DNA of 64,000 nucleotides from Leptasterias polaris (GCA_037783415.1 JAZGTN010000003.1:3448501-3512500); one strand, 5' to 3'. Counted from the stretch's first letter, positions 11,801 through 20,742 are shown. The notes: generated by a model from the letters alone, not told the origin. Program-made: numbers and translations.

Positions 11801-14800
11801 ACTTTAACTTATTACACTTTCTTGATTTTGACGTCCAAATAAATAGTCAGGTTTTTGAAAGGTCAGCCGGGTTACAGGAAACAAACTATTTTGTGTTTGT
11901 CTAAGGGGACATTCAGATCTTATCACGTTAATTTTATTTTTTAAATTGCTTTGGCGCACCCACTCTTCTTCTGTTATTTATTTTAAAAAATTGTTTTCTC
12001 TTCTTAGCTTTATTATTTTACTTCTATTTCTTTAAACAAAAACTGAATTGTGTTATTTCTTTTGACCCAAACACCCACCCACCTTCCCCCCCCCCCCAAA
12101 TCAATATTTTTAAACATACATTTTTCTTAACGGCCTCTGACAACAAAACAAGATTTTGGGAAAACTCACACGACTCATTTTCTGTCTCACATTCAGATTA
12201 TTCCAGACCAGAAGAACTACAAGAACATGTTTGCCATCTTCACTAAAGATTGTAAACAACCAGAGAAGACGAGATATGAGTTGAGTGCCCCAGATCCACG
12301 CACCAGGCAGGCCTGGCTGATAGGTAAGGAGCAGATGACATTTGACCTCAAGGTGACAGTTAATCTTTAAGGTGGCCTCTTTGCTGAGTTTGTGACTCAT
12401 TCAGTCACTTCATTAAAGAATAAAATGTTTACCTGTATACGGTGCTAATTTGTGGACACGATAGACTTGTTGGTGATGGAGACATGCAGGTGATGACAAT
12501 ACATGTAGATTGTTCAAGTCTGGCACGTATTTGAACATTGCGTCAAAAGCATGGGCAGTTCTGTATTAGATACAAAGAGCCCATTCCCACAATGATCTTG
12601 GCCTCGGTGCCCCTTCCAAAAATTGAATTGAGATCTTTCAATGGAAGTGCCTTTGCAAAATGAAAATGGCCTTGCCCTCTCAGCGATGTAAATTTCAGGC
12701 CTGCTCAGGTTCTTAATTTGTTGTCTTCTTCTGCAGCTTTGAGGGCCATCATCCAGAGAGAGCTGACAAAAGGAAAAGGGCAATACGGGGAGCTTCTAAA
12801 GAGGCGGGAGAAGAGAAGGGCACTGAAGGCGAAGTTGGAGGAGGAGAGGAAATGGAGAGAAGCTGAATTCCAGGAGAAGAAAAGGCAGGAGAGAGAAATT
12901 GAAGACCTCCAAAAGGTACTTGCTGGAACAGTATCTGAAAAAAATTAATACAATTGTGGTAGCCTAGCAGCAGCATATTGCGCCACTGCACCTAATTGTT
13001 AACCATTACATGGTGCTATTTTTAAAAAGGAGTGGGTCTCATACTTCAAAAACGAAGCTTCGCATACCTTGCAGGAAAAAAATACTGAGTGCTTTGAGAT
13101 GCCCATCGGATGTGATAAAGCGATGTATAAGAAGTCGGTATTATTATTATTATTATCATAATCCATATTTCACCAACAAAAGTATGAAGAATGGAAATTT
13201 GGAGCCAAAATTCCAGTAGCCTTTGTCCTTCTTTGTTATGGGCCAAACAAAACACAACAGGCATGTTTACAAGTCTGCCATGGGAATCCCTGAAAATTCT
13301 TTTAAATAGCTTGTATTTATCAAAATCACTTTCAAATATTCTTGATTGAAAGGCCCATGAAGCAGCTGCGAAAAGGGCTGCGGAGGAGCATGCTTTACGA
13401 CTACTCAAGGAGGAGGAGGAGAGGAGACAGCGACAGCTAGAGAAGGAAGAAAGAAAACGAGCAGAGAGGAAGATGGAGAACATCAAGGCGGTAGGTTACA
13501 GAGGGCACAAACTCAGCATTGAGGCAATTGACTCCTTTTCCGCTGTAAAGTAGTGGGTCTGGATTTTTATAAAAAAAGGTTTCCAAACACAGGGTCATAG
13601 ATCGGTTTTTGTAAAACGTATTGCTGATTTGAAGGCAAAACTATTAAAGGCACTGAACACGTTTGGTAATTGTCAAAGACCAGTATTGTCACTTGGTGTA
13701 TCCCAACATATGCATAAAATAACAAACCTGTGAAAATTTGGGCTCAATTGGTCATCGAAGTTGCAAGAAAATAATGAAAGAAAATACACCCGTGTTGCAC
13801 AATTTGTGTGCTTTCAGATGTCAATAAGACTTAATGCATGAAGTCTTTTATTATTTTAGTGAGAAATTATCTCTTTCTCAAAAACTACATTACTTCAGAG
13901 GGAGTGGTTTCTCACAATGTTTTATACTATCAACAGCTCTCTGTTGCTAGTTACCAAGTAAGGAAGTATGAACCGGGCTTAACAACTGTATCTCTGGCCA
14001 CAGCATTCGCGGAAGGACACCAACCCTCAGAAATCTAAGAATGATACATGCATGAATTATTTCTCAGATTCAAACGTTTTGGGGTGAATTTTTTTTTCAA
14101 ACCATATTACTTCGTAGGGAAACCTTTTTCAATATAGTTTATACAACCAACAGCTGCAGTACTTCTCACCAAGTAACTCTGTATTGTAATTATTTATTTG
14201 AGTACTTACCAATCTATGAATAAGGAAAAGAAAGCAGAACAAGAAGTATGGAGTGAGAATGATGGTAATGAAGTTGTTGCCTTACTCTTGGTTCTGTTTC
14301 TGTTGATCTCATCTAGGCCAAGGTAGAGGCAGAACGTAGAGCTGAAGAGGAGGCAGCTCTGAGGATAGCCAAGGAGGAAGAGGAGGGGAAAAGGCGCTGG
14401 TTGGAGCAACAGGAGAGAGAACGGCAGACAAAGGAACTGGAGGCTGTCAATGCTGTAAGCAGGGATGTGATTTCTCCGTTTTTAACCGGAAATCCGGGTT
14501 TTTTTTTGTGTCCCCCCCCAAAAAAAGAAAACCATTATTTCCCCCCCCCCTAAAAAATTTATCACAATTTTTTGTTTTTATAAAACTTAAGATCAAATTC
14601 TTTAAAAATGAAGATAAAACCATATGTAATGCCCCAGATTGCAGATTGGGGTTTTTAAAACCAAATATAAATGTTATTAGTGGGCTTCGTGCTCACAGGT
14701 TTTCGAGCTCGCAAGCTTTGCGCTCAAAGTTCAGGTTTTTTTTTCAACAGCCTATCTAATCCCTGTGTAAGTCGAACAACTCTTTAATTCTATTGCATCT

Positions 14801-17800
14801 CGTTGTATGGAGCCACACCTCTTTGTCCTTTCCCCTCGTAGAGACTGGTAAACGCGAAATGGCTGTATTGCAGGCAGTTGATGTTTATCATGCTGAAGGC
14901 AACACTATCCTGAACACTGACAAAATTACACCGGCGCAATACCAATTGCGTTATTTAACCGGATTTCAGCTTCTTTCTTCAGTGTTGAGGTTTCTACCCC
15001 ATCTATGTCAAGATAGAGAGTTCTAGGACACTGTATCATTCATTCTTGGTAGAACATAATCATATAGATAGTTCCCAGTAGACGCCATCTTTACGGGCAA
15101 ATTGCATTTTGGCTTGCAGGCGCGTCAAGCGCTCAAATTATTAACGCAGCCGCGTCATTCACTAACCAATCATGCAATGAGTTTTGTGAAATGTGCACGT
15201 GCTGCACGCCGTTCTCACGCGTAACGCATGACTATGTGTTCCAAATTGCCCGTAAAGATGGCCGACTTACGTCATACTGCAACCTATCTATATGCACATA
15301 GTTTATTTTCTAAAGCATAAAAAGAGAGCATCCCAAGGTTCAAAAGGTGTACCAGTTTGTGTTACTTTTGGTTGCATATTCAGGCCCGCCTTGAGGCAGT
15401 TCATCGTGCCGATGAAGAGGCTAGATTAAGAAGGCTCAAGGAGGAGCAAGAGGAAGAGAGACGACGCTTGGATGACAAAGAGCGAGCAAAGCAAGCCAGG
15501 GAGCTGGAAGAAGTCAAAGCGGTAAGGAGGTTGATTTAAAATGAATTGAAAACAGATATAATTTATCAAATTTAATTTTGTGTACATGTGGAATGACCAG
15601 GGGTAGTTGAGGTCCGGGCACAGAGCTGCTTAAGCACAAAAAGGAGCTAAGCACAACAAAATAATGCTTACCAGAATAAGGTTACCAGCCAAACTATGTC
15701 ACATGTACCTTTTATGACTGGTATCCTGCTCATTTTTGTCAATTTAGCCTTTCTGCTTAAGCAGTTCTTTGAAAATAAATCAGGCCCTTGTGATCAGGGT
15801 ATTTTTTGTGGCTTTGAATGTTAATATATTTTTCAAAAGTGGCATGTTTCTGCATGTCAGATCAATCAGGGGCCCTGATCTCTGTTGTCTGGGGTCATTG
15901 TGCCCTGGGTAGCTGTGTGTGTTTACTGCTCAATTTTATTCCATTTGACTTTTGTTTTGTGTACCTTTTAAAAGTGTGAATTATGATTTTTAGTTTTGAG
16001 TTTTCATTGCTGAATGTTCATAGAATTTATCATAAAGCCAATTTTTTAAATAATATGATAAAATATAGCCTGCCGGCGTCCCAGAGGAGGCCGAGTTGGC
16101 TATGGGAAGCACACGCACTATATTTGTCTGTATTCCACGAGTGCACGTGTGATAATGAATTTATTTTCAAGCAAACTTGACTTGTAGCTTAAAATTATAG
16201 CGCATTACGCAGAATTAGAGCAGCGCGTTAGAACAGGGTTTGATATGGGCTGTGCAATATATGTTAATATCACATTGTTGTTGCTATGGATTGATCAATT
16301 AGAATTATGGATTAAAGTTTGCTTGGAGATAATATTCTTTATCCACTATGCAAACTACTAGGCCTATGTCTATTAAACTCTGTCAACAAGTTTGAATTTA
16401 AATAAGCCATGAATACTATAATTACGATAGAAAATTCACAATGGTTGTTGGGTGTTGCTCCTTTATAGCTATTAATTACACTATGCGATTATCCTGTGTT
16501 TGGTTGTAGGCTCGGTCGGCAGCAGAGAAGAAGGCGGAGGAAGAGGCCATGCTGAGAAAAACCAAGGAAGAGGAAGAGGAGAAGAGACGTCTCCTTGAGG
16601 AAGAAGAGAGGGCCATACAGGCGCAGCAACTTGAGGAGCTGAGGACGGTCAGTGATTTTCCTCTGTAAATAATTTTCTGTTTTCCTGTTTACCATTTTAC
16701 ACTGGAATGCAGGCCCCAAGGCCAGTGAACTCACAACCGGCTAACTCTGGTGATCTTGTATTCTTCAAGTGAATAATGATACCTCATCGAATGTTGACTT
16801 CGAGTCTTATAAATATCATGTAGGGAACATGGACAAGGATAGCCAAGTAAAAGTCTTTTGTCTTGTCGAAACAGGCCTGTGCTGATGCAAGTAAACAAGC
16901 CAAGCTTGAAGAGGCCCTGAAGAAGGCAGAGATGAAACGTCTTGCTGAGCTTGAAGCGCTCCTGGAACACATGGCAAGTGTCTTAGAAGAAGAGAGGAAA
17001 GCCAGGACAGAGGCGGAGGAGGCCAGGGCTCTACAGCAAAGGTGAGGGGGGGCTCGCAAGGCTGATGCCACTTCAGAGCTGCTAACTCTCCCTGACTCTG
17101 CAGAAAGTTCCCTGAAAAATAACCCAGTCTTTCCACGTTCTAATGAACAAATTTTAGAATCTTCCTATTTATGGAAACTTTTTCCCCACTATATTGAATG
17201 TAATTCTGAATATCTCCCTGATTGTTGTACAAAATCTCCCTGATTGCAAGATGCAAATGTTGGCAGCTTTGTCACTTCCTCAGTTATGATGTTATTGCAT
17301 TCCAGTCAAGTGTTTGCGTTGCAGTTGCAGCCGTGTGATGTATGGCTCTATTGTAAAACATTTGATATCACAGTTCACATTGTCTATAAAATGACCAGTC
17401 TTTGATATTAAATTCATATTTGTTTTATGTCAAGTTTTCTGTGAGTAATCAATATTGTACCACATCTTAAACGTGTACAATCGATACCAATATTGTACCA
17501 CGTCTCAGTTGTTTCTGTTTCCAATCGCAATGCTTGTATTGAGGGGGAAGGGAGTGTGTGTGAGGCTGTTATCTGAGGTGTTACTCTTGCCAATGTTTTC
17601 TATGTTGTATTTCACTGTTTTGAAAGTTGATTTATTTATTTTTTGACGTGTCTTAACTTCTTTATTTGTGTTTAAATTTAAAGCTTAAATCAATTTTCAG
17701 ATTGTTTTTCATTTGTATCTTTTTAAGAAGTGGACAATAAAGAAATTGAATTGATTTGAAACCATAAACCCACAGGCTCTTGGAGGAGGAATCTCGGGAG

Positions 17801-20268
17801 CGAGAGAGATTTAGAGAGGAGCAAGCTCGCATCCTCAGTGAAGAGCAGCAGAGACGAGAACATCTGGAGATGAAGAGTGAGGAGTTGAGCAAACAGCGCG
17901 AGGAGAAGGAGGCCCTCTTGGAGATTGAGAGAGCTCGCCTTGTGGAGTTGGAGACCGAGAGGTTGGCAGCTGATCAACAACTTAAGGTTAGTGATAATAA
18001 TAATATAATTATAGTCTTATATATAATTATAGTCTTATATATATAGAGCACATGTTTCTACCATTAAGGTACCTAAGGCGCTTGAAAAAGCAGATACATT
18101 TTTAGACCGGTATTGAATTATGAGACTGATTTGTGTTGCACCTTGCAAGGTGTTTATCATTTCCAGAAACTGAAAACTTTAAGGGGGTCTATGTCCCCTT
18201 ATGTGTAAAAACGCCATCAGACGTGAAGTGGTTAAACCTGTGTGTGGCTGATCCTCTTTCACAAAACTGGTCATAAGTAAAAGATGACAACCAGAGCGTA
18301 CTGTTTGAAACAGTAGAGTAAACAGGTTCTCCTCACAGCCCACAGAGAATAGTCTAATGTACGCTTTGTTACTGAAAATCTTTCACTTCATTATTTTCCT
18401 ACAAGACATCAAGTCATGGACTCCAGTCTTGCTTTTTGAAAAACCTCTGATCATCTGATTAACTAAATTGTTCATTCAGAATTGAAATCTTTGAAATTTT
18501 AAGCGTGATTTTTTTTGTAAAACAATGTATCATCCCTTCTTTCTTGAATCTTCTGAAACAGGTTGCGTTGGAGAAGATCTCCAAGGCCGAGAAGATAAAG
18601 GAGAGTAAAGAGAGGTTACGACGAGAGCTGATGAAGCCAGTGGGTCTGGCTCGGTTGATCCAGCCCAGTGCCAAGCCTCTCGTCACCCACCGTGGATATC
18701 CAGCCTTCTATGAACACACGGTAGAAAACAAACTATACCAGGAGCAACGTGAATTGATTAAGGAGATAGAGGTAAGCTCATCTTTAGGGTTATAAACTCT
18801 GGCTAGAATGATTGCGATTCCAAAACCAGTGCGCCCTCTACAGTTTTACCCTGGAGAGGCCTTGACGTAGCAGAGGCAATCGGGTCCTTTAAAAGGCCCT
18901 CATGGACATGAAAAACATTCATCATCCTCACAAAAAATACAATTTTATGCCATAAACACAGACAAAATTTACCTTGCTGCTTTGCAAACAAACTTGAAGA
19001 ATAGGGGTCATGCGGCAGGCGCTGCATGAGGACCAAAATCTCGTCAACCTCTTTCTTATCCTTCAAAATGGCCTCTCCTAGGCAAACTAGAGGACGCACT
19101 GTACTGGGAATAGCCCGTATTAAGGATGCATGACTTGTCCTAAAGCCAGACACTTGAATTGCTGTATTCTTATGATTGGACTTCAAGAGGCATGGCCTGA
19201 TTTTGATGAACCTTTCATCTCGGAATCGGCTGAAATTGTGGACAGTTTATGAGATTTAGATTAAGATTATCACAATTTATGATCCGAGTGCAACCACAGT
19301 GTGATAATGCCGTCGGATTAAGAATTAAGAACTTTATACACAAAATATGATAACTGTTTTCTCAAAAACTGGAACCCTAAGTGTGACAACATGTTCACAG
19401 ATCTATGGTCCATACCTGCCAACTGTCCTGTCTTTTTCGGAACTGTACCGATTTCAGAGTTTAAAAACACTTAAAACTAGGATGGCCCGATTTTCATGGG
19501 AGAAATATCACATGCTAAGCACCTCAAATAAAAAATTAAAATGCAGCCTGAGTCAGACACCATCAGAAATATAGGTTGCTGTAGCATAAGGGCTCTATTT
19601 CACAAACCAAAGGTTGTGGTCAGTTGTGCTTGTCTTAATGAGCCCAAATCCTGGATCCTACCAGGGGCCTAGGCAGCTCAACCCTGGACCCCTCCATTGG
19701 AGAGTTGACTCGTGCCTTTCGCTCTGCTATGTGTTTCCTTTTCCAGATTTCAAATGTTGGCAGGTATGTTTAGTCTAAAACATTTTGTGACAATGGGAGG
19801 CGTTTTGAGACGATAGCGGGCATCTTACTTACGAGTCATTTTCTTTGTTATTGTTCTCAGTATTGAGAACAATGGAAAAGGACCGGTGAACTGGGGTGCG
19901 TTTTCGCGGTCGTAACCAATAACTGTTTCGGTTGACTTGGCCATTGGTTAATCACTGGTCAGCGCTCGAAAAAGTTATTGGTTACGACCGCCAAAACGCA
20001 CCCCAGGCCGCCCGCTATTATCTCAAAAGTCTCCCATTATCAGTTTTAAAACTTGGTAAAGTGCTTCTCAGAAACTGAACACGGGACTACATGGTCTCTT
20101 GACAGTGCTATTTCTTCCATGAATGTTTGTTTATTTGTTTTTTCAAATCTTTCTGGAATGCAGGCTGGAGATGTAACCAGCAATAGTGGGTCAGCTGCTA
20201 ATGGTCATTTGGATGGTTGCAACAGTCAGCAGACCAACCAGGAGGAAAGGACCAATCTAAATAGGTAG
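5336..20268 (+). CDS. SWAP70: SWAP70/DEF6-like protein gene (5'-incomplete, 12 exons seen)
   Basis: Exons: 5336-5872, 9454-9600, 12197-12323, 12737-12915, 13353-13490, 14317-14454, 15384-15521, 16510-16647, 16875-17041, 17776-17986, 18562-18771, 20164-20268. All have AG/GT borders and matching phases, giving 744 codons and a TAG stop. Order: EF-hand-like N-terminal region (residues 1-179 of this part), PH domain (about 180-285), then a charged coiled coil to about 650, the conserved LARLIQP block and a polar tail. Vertebrate SWAP70 and DEF6 (about 585-631 residues) bind phosphoinositides, act on Rac-family GTPases and bind or bundle actin. This protein would be about 780 residues with exon 1; the excess is roughly the four-fold duplicated 46-residue exon. 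It may be the single invertebrate ancestor of both paralogues, so the symbol is by family. Only the start is missing. Confidence 0.93.
6264..6442 (+). repeat. tRNA-Leu-derived SINE, internally deleted
   Basis: The head GTGTCATGGCCGAGTGGTTT (A-box-like) is followed after a deletion by the family body (GGGCACTAATGTAAAGCGC) and a (TTA)n tail. The same body is inverted at 7615-7970. It lies in the intron between the first two visible SWAP70-like exons. Confidence 0.8.
7140..7235 (+). repeat. Dispersed repeat family R1 (copy)
   Basis: Carries GAGTTTACTGGCCC and ATCACTGGCCTCGGGCC, the best-preserved plus-orientation member of the family also seen at 750-850 and inverted at 38335-38425. Confidence 0.6.
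7464..7590 (+). repeat. Dispersed repeat family R2 (copy)
   Basis: Blocks CTTGGCTTTGGTGCCCCTTC and AAATTCCAGGCCTGCTC recur at 12590-12710, and less completely at 34735-34835. All copies are intronic and in the same orientation as the genes. No ends or coding frame were recognised. Confidence 0.6.
7615..7970 (-). repeat. tRNA-Leu-derived SINE, full length
   Basis: On the minus strand the element starts GGTGTCAGTGCCGAGTGG with a B-box-like GGTTCGAGTCCC about 70 nt in, as in tRNA-Leu. It then has a body of about 250 bp ending GCGCTATATAAGA and a TTA-rich tail. It is the inverted partner of the copy at 6264-6442. Confidence 0.85.
8529..8668. repeat. 18-bp tandem repeat flanked by an inverted repeat
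   Basis: CAACTGGGGACCTTTACC repeats about four times with an 18-bp period from 8542, with a decayed fifth copy. The first copy and its flank (TACACACTTTCCAACTGG) are complemented at 8647-8668, so the array is enclosed in a stem of about 22 bp. Confidence 0.75.
9002..9023. repeat. Short palindrome, family P29
   Basis: ACCATAGAGCAAGCTCTATG is a shortened version of the 29-bp palindrome at 55360-55388 and 60691-60719. Confidence 0.6.
9454..9600 (+). CDS. SWAP70: SWAP70-like exon: PH domain, first half
   Basis: 147 bp, 49 codons, phase 0 to 0; acceptor TAAAG, donor GTAAGT. It reads GLLFKRGHKMKSWKERWFVL, the beta1-beta2 region of a PH domain with the basic residues (K, R, K, K, R) that contact phosphoinositide head groups in this family, then GFLSYYTN and a lysine-rich turn. 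Confidence 0.95.
9820..9960. repeat. Partial relative of the 42.8-kb MITE
   Basis: Contains TTTCTATTTCATAGTGCAGC and AGTTTGGCTGGTAACC blocks. These resemble parts of the TTTCATAGAGCTGCTTA family at 42766-43051 and of 15620-15790. Ends are not clear. Confidence 0.35.
10255..10335 (-). repeat. SINE tail fragment
   Basis: (ATA)n, then TTTATTGAGCGCCTCACGC and GGGCGCTTTACAA, read on the minus strand as a SINE 3' end (GCGC...AAATAAACC, then TTA repeats). The head is missing. Confidence 0.55.
10555..10925 (-). pseudogene. LINE reverse transcriptase C-terminus, broken
   Basis: Minus-strand translation gives QRAMERIIIGVTKDRV, then KKWRWAGHLARR with DNRW, W.PR and RRWRDEL. This is the conserved C-terminal tail of 'endonuclease-reverse transcriptase' non-LTR retrotransposons. 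Two in-frame stops interrupt it and the catalytic RT core is absent, so it is a dead 5'-truncated copy in a SWAP70-like intron. Confidence 0.8.
12197..12323 (+). CDS. SWAP70: SWAP70-like exon: PH domain, second half
   Basis: 127 bp, enters in phase 0 and leaves in phase 1; acceptor TTCAG, donor GTAAGG. Encodes NYKNMFAIFTKDC, TRYELSAPDPRTRQAWL; the terminal TRQAWL is the C-terminal helix of the PH fold with its invariant Trp. The split codon joins the next exon as Ala. Confidence 0.93.
12590..12710 (+). repeat. Dispersed repeat family R2 (copy)
   Basis: GGCCTCGGTGCCCCTTCC, GCAAAATGAAAATGGCC and AATTTCAGGCCTGCTCAGG match 34735-34835 and 7464-7590. It ends a few bases before the branch/acceptor region of the following exon. 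Confidence 0.6.
12737..12915 (+). CDS. SWAP70: SWAP70-like exon: PH/coiled-coil junction
   Basis: 179 bp, phase 1 in, phase 0 out. Starts ALRAIIQRELT (end of the PH helix), then a basic linker (LLKRREKRRALK) and the first coiled-coil segment ERKWREAEFQEKKRQE. Its last ~27 residues resemble the second half of the 46-residue units in the next four exons, so it may be the source or a relative of the duplicated exon. Confidence 0.9.
12955..13160 (+). repeat. SINE, 5'-truncated
   Basis: GCATATTGCGCCACTGCACC to GCGATGTATAAGAAGTCGG, then a (TTA)n tail. It matches the 3' half of the SINE at 45970-46407 (about 190 bp); the tRNA-like head is absent. Confidence 0.75.
13353..13490 (+). CDS. SWAP70: SWAP70-like duplicated coiled-coil exon, unit 1
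   Basis: Exactly 138 bp, 46 codons, phase 0 to 0; acceptor AAAG, donor GTAGGT. Starts Ala, then AEEHALRLLKEEEERR, LEKEERKRAE and ends ENIKA. It shares the pattern A..EA..RA.EEA.LR..KEEEE..R..LE..ER of the three following exons and is the most divergent of the four. Confidence 0.92.
13645..14215. mobile_element. Non-autonomous repeat (MITE-like), AAAGGCACTGAACACG family
   Basis: Starts AAAGGCACTGAACACGTTTG and runs through two related halves, each with a TTTCTCA and CAACAGCT segment. It ends near TGAGTACTTACCAATC, the decayed inverse of the start (GGTAATTGTC). No coding frame. I recall this as a common echinoderm repeat, which supports the taxonomic guess but is unverified here. Confidence 0.5.
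14317..14454 (+). CDS. SWAP70: SWAP70-like duplicated coiled-coil exon, unit 2
   Basis: 138 bp, phase 0 to 0. Begins AKVEAERRAEEEAALR, continues KEEEEGKRRWLEQQERE and ends LEAVNA. The donor is GTAAG followed directly by the transposon at 14460: the element sits five bases into the intron, so the sixth donor base comes from the transposon. Confidence 0.92.
14460..14765. mobile_element. hAT-like non-autonomous element at a splice donor
   Basis: The ends CAGGGATGTGAT and ATCTAATCCCTG are inverted with two mismatches. Immediately outside them, TGTAAG is repeated (14454-14459 and 14766-14771). This target duplication contains the last base of the exon and the GTAAG of its donor. A CAGGG end fits hAT, though hAT normally duplicates 8 bp and only 6 match. 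A related copy lies at 21330-21541. Confidence 0.75.
15063..15292. mobile_element. 230-bp MITE, family M230, copy 1
   Basis: Inverted ends TATAGATAG...CATCTTTACGGGCAA, and an identical-length second copy at 44991-45220 with only a handful of differences. TA at both borders suggests a TA target duplication (Tc1/mariner-like). No protein frame. Confidence 0.85.
15384..15521 (+). CDS. SWAP70: SWAP70-like duplicated coiled-coil exon, unit 3
   Basis: 138 bp, phase 0 to 0; acceptor TTCAG, donor GTAAGG. Begins ARLEAVHRADEEARLR, continues LKEEQEEERRRLDDKERA and ends LEEVKA. Confidence 0.92.
15610..15790. repeat. Fold-back-like repeat, GCTGCTTAAGC family
   Basis: Starts AGAGCTGCTTAAGCAC and ends TTTCTGCTTAAGCAG with loosely complementary interior, including TTACCAGCCAAAC and GACTGGTATCC. 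Related pieces lie at 9820-9960. Confidence 0.4.
16510..16647 (+). CDS. SWAP70: SWAP70-like duplicated coiled-coil exon, unit 4
   Basis: 138 bp, phase 0 to 0; acceptor TGTAG, donor GTCAGT. Begins ARSAAEKKAEEEAMLR, continues TKEEEEEKRRLLEEEERA and ends LEELRT. Together with units 2 and 3 it defines the clearest consensus of the array. Confidence 0.92.
16875..17041 (+). CDS. SWAP70: SWAP70-like coiled-coil exon after the array
   Basis: 167 bp, phase 0 in and phase 2 out; acceptor AACAG, donor GTGAGG. Encodes ACADASKQAKLEEALKKAE, then LEALLEHMASVLEEERKA. It starts with Ala like the array units but is not a 46-residue copy. The split codon joins the next exon as Arg. Confidence 0.9.
17776..17986 (+). 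CDS. SWAP70: SWAP70-like coiled-coil exon
   Basis: 211 bp, phase 2 in, phase 0 out; acceptor CACAG, donor GTTAGT. Encodes LLEEESRERERFREEQARI, then a run rich in Glu, Arg and Gln with a good heptad pattern, ending LAADQQLK. The intron before it ends in an AATAAAGAAATTG stretch resembling a LINE 3' tail. Confidence 0.9.
17990..18090. repeat. AT-rich short tandem and SINE-tail-like sequence
   Basis: (ATA)n, then a duplicated ATAATTATAGTCTTATAT unit (period about 18 bp), then a GAGCAC...AAGGCGCTTG stretch like an inverted SINE 3' end. The head is not visible. Confidence 0.45.
18562..18771 (+). CDS. SWAP70: SWAP70-like exon: C-terminal conserved block
   Basis: 210 bp, phase 0 to 0; acceptor AACAG, donor GTAAGC. 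Finishes the coiled coil (VALEKISKAEKIKESKERLR), then MKPVGLARLIQPSAKPLV and HRGYPAFYEH. The LARLIQP...GYPAF stretch corresponds to the conserved NRLMHPI...F segment near the C-terminus of vertebrate DEF6/SWAP70, which fixes the family assignment at this end. Confidence 0.92.
18803..19186 (-). other. Unassigned antisense open frame with splice-like borders
   Basis: A 127-codon open frame opposite the last SWAP70-like intron. Its central part (LIRAIPSTVRPLVCLGEAIL, KDKKEVDEILVLMQRLPH) has protein-like composition. It is bordered on the minus strand by GGACAAG upstream and GCAAG/GTAAAT downstream, which could be acceptor and donor. No family was recognised. It may be an exon of a nested antisense gene, a transposon fragment or chance. 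Confidence 0.3.
19787..20043. mobile_element. Fold-back MITE in the last SWAP70-like intron
   Basis: The outer ends GACAATGGGAG and CTCCCATTATC are inverted. An inner pair (CTGGGGTGCGTTTTCGCGG at 19891 and CGACCGCCAAAACGCACCCC near 19985) forms a second, longer stem with GTAACCAATAACT. The left arm carries about 68 extra bases. No coding frame. Confidence 0.75.
20164..20268 (+). CDS. SWAP70: SWAP70-like last exon with stop
   Basis: 105 bp; acceptor ATGCAG, phase 0. Encodes 34 polar residues (AGDVTSNSGSAANGH ... ERTNLNR) and TAG at 20266-20268. A low-complexity Ser/Asn/Gln tail also closes vertebrate DEF6. The 3' UTR follows with a MITE and a poly(A) signal. Confidence 0.85.
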   Translation, partial: AGDVTSNSGSAANGHLDGCNSQQTNQEERTNLNR

Positions 20269-20454
20269 ACACAACTTATTCCATTGTGGTTGCTGCAGTA
20301 TAAGATACGAGGCAGTCTTGGTTATAATATGGGGGAAGAACTTGCTGAAGTAGTGTTTTTGTTATCTGTATATATTTTTGCCACTTTATGATAGTGTTTG
20401 TTCACTTACTTTATATGTCACAGACTTTATATTTTATGCAGTTAAAAAAGTTGC

Positions 20455-20667
20455 TATAGACGATGTGACCTCTGACGTCATTTGAAAATCATAACATGAT
20501 GCGCGCGCATGTCGCCGGGCAAAACCTTTGTGTACTTGACAGCCAGCTAGAAAGTACACGCAATATTACCATGACTACGCGTCTTTTTGCCCGGCGGAAC
20601 ATGACTTGGACAACAGACTTGTCAACAGAGGGCAGTTTGAATGTAAACAGAGGTCACATCGTCTATA
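20455..20667. mobile_element. 213-bp MITE, family M213, copy 1 (in the SWAP70-like 3' UTR)
   Basis: Terminal inverted repeats TATAGACGATGTGACCTC, with TA at both borders, and an inner inverted pair around CGCCGGGCAAAA. The copy at 39447-39659 has the same length and appears to differ at one base. It sits between the stop codon and the poly(A) signal, so it is probably transcribed. Confidence 0.9.
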
Positions 20668-20732
20668 CAAGAGCTGTTTCAGATATGGTGAATAGTCATC
20701 TGGTCATAGCTACTTGTCAATCATTTGCTTTA

Positions 20733-20742
20733 AATAAATAAA
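20733..20742 (+). terminator. Poly(A) signal of the SWAP70-like gene
   Basis: Two overlapping AATAAA hexamers, 465 bp after the stop codon, followed by a T/G-containing stretch. This is the first strong signal downstream. Further AATAAA-like motifs occur near 22090, so a longer 3' UTR is possible. Confidence 0.55.
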
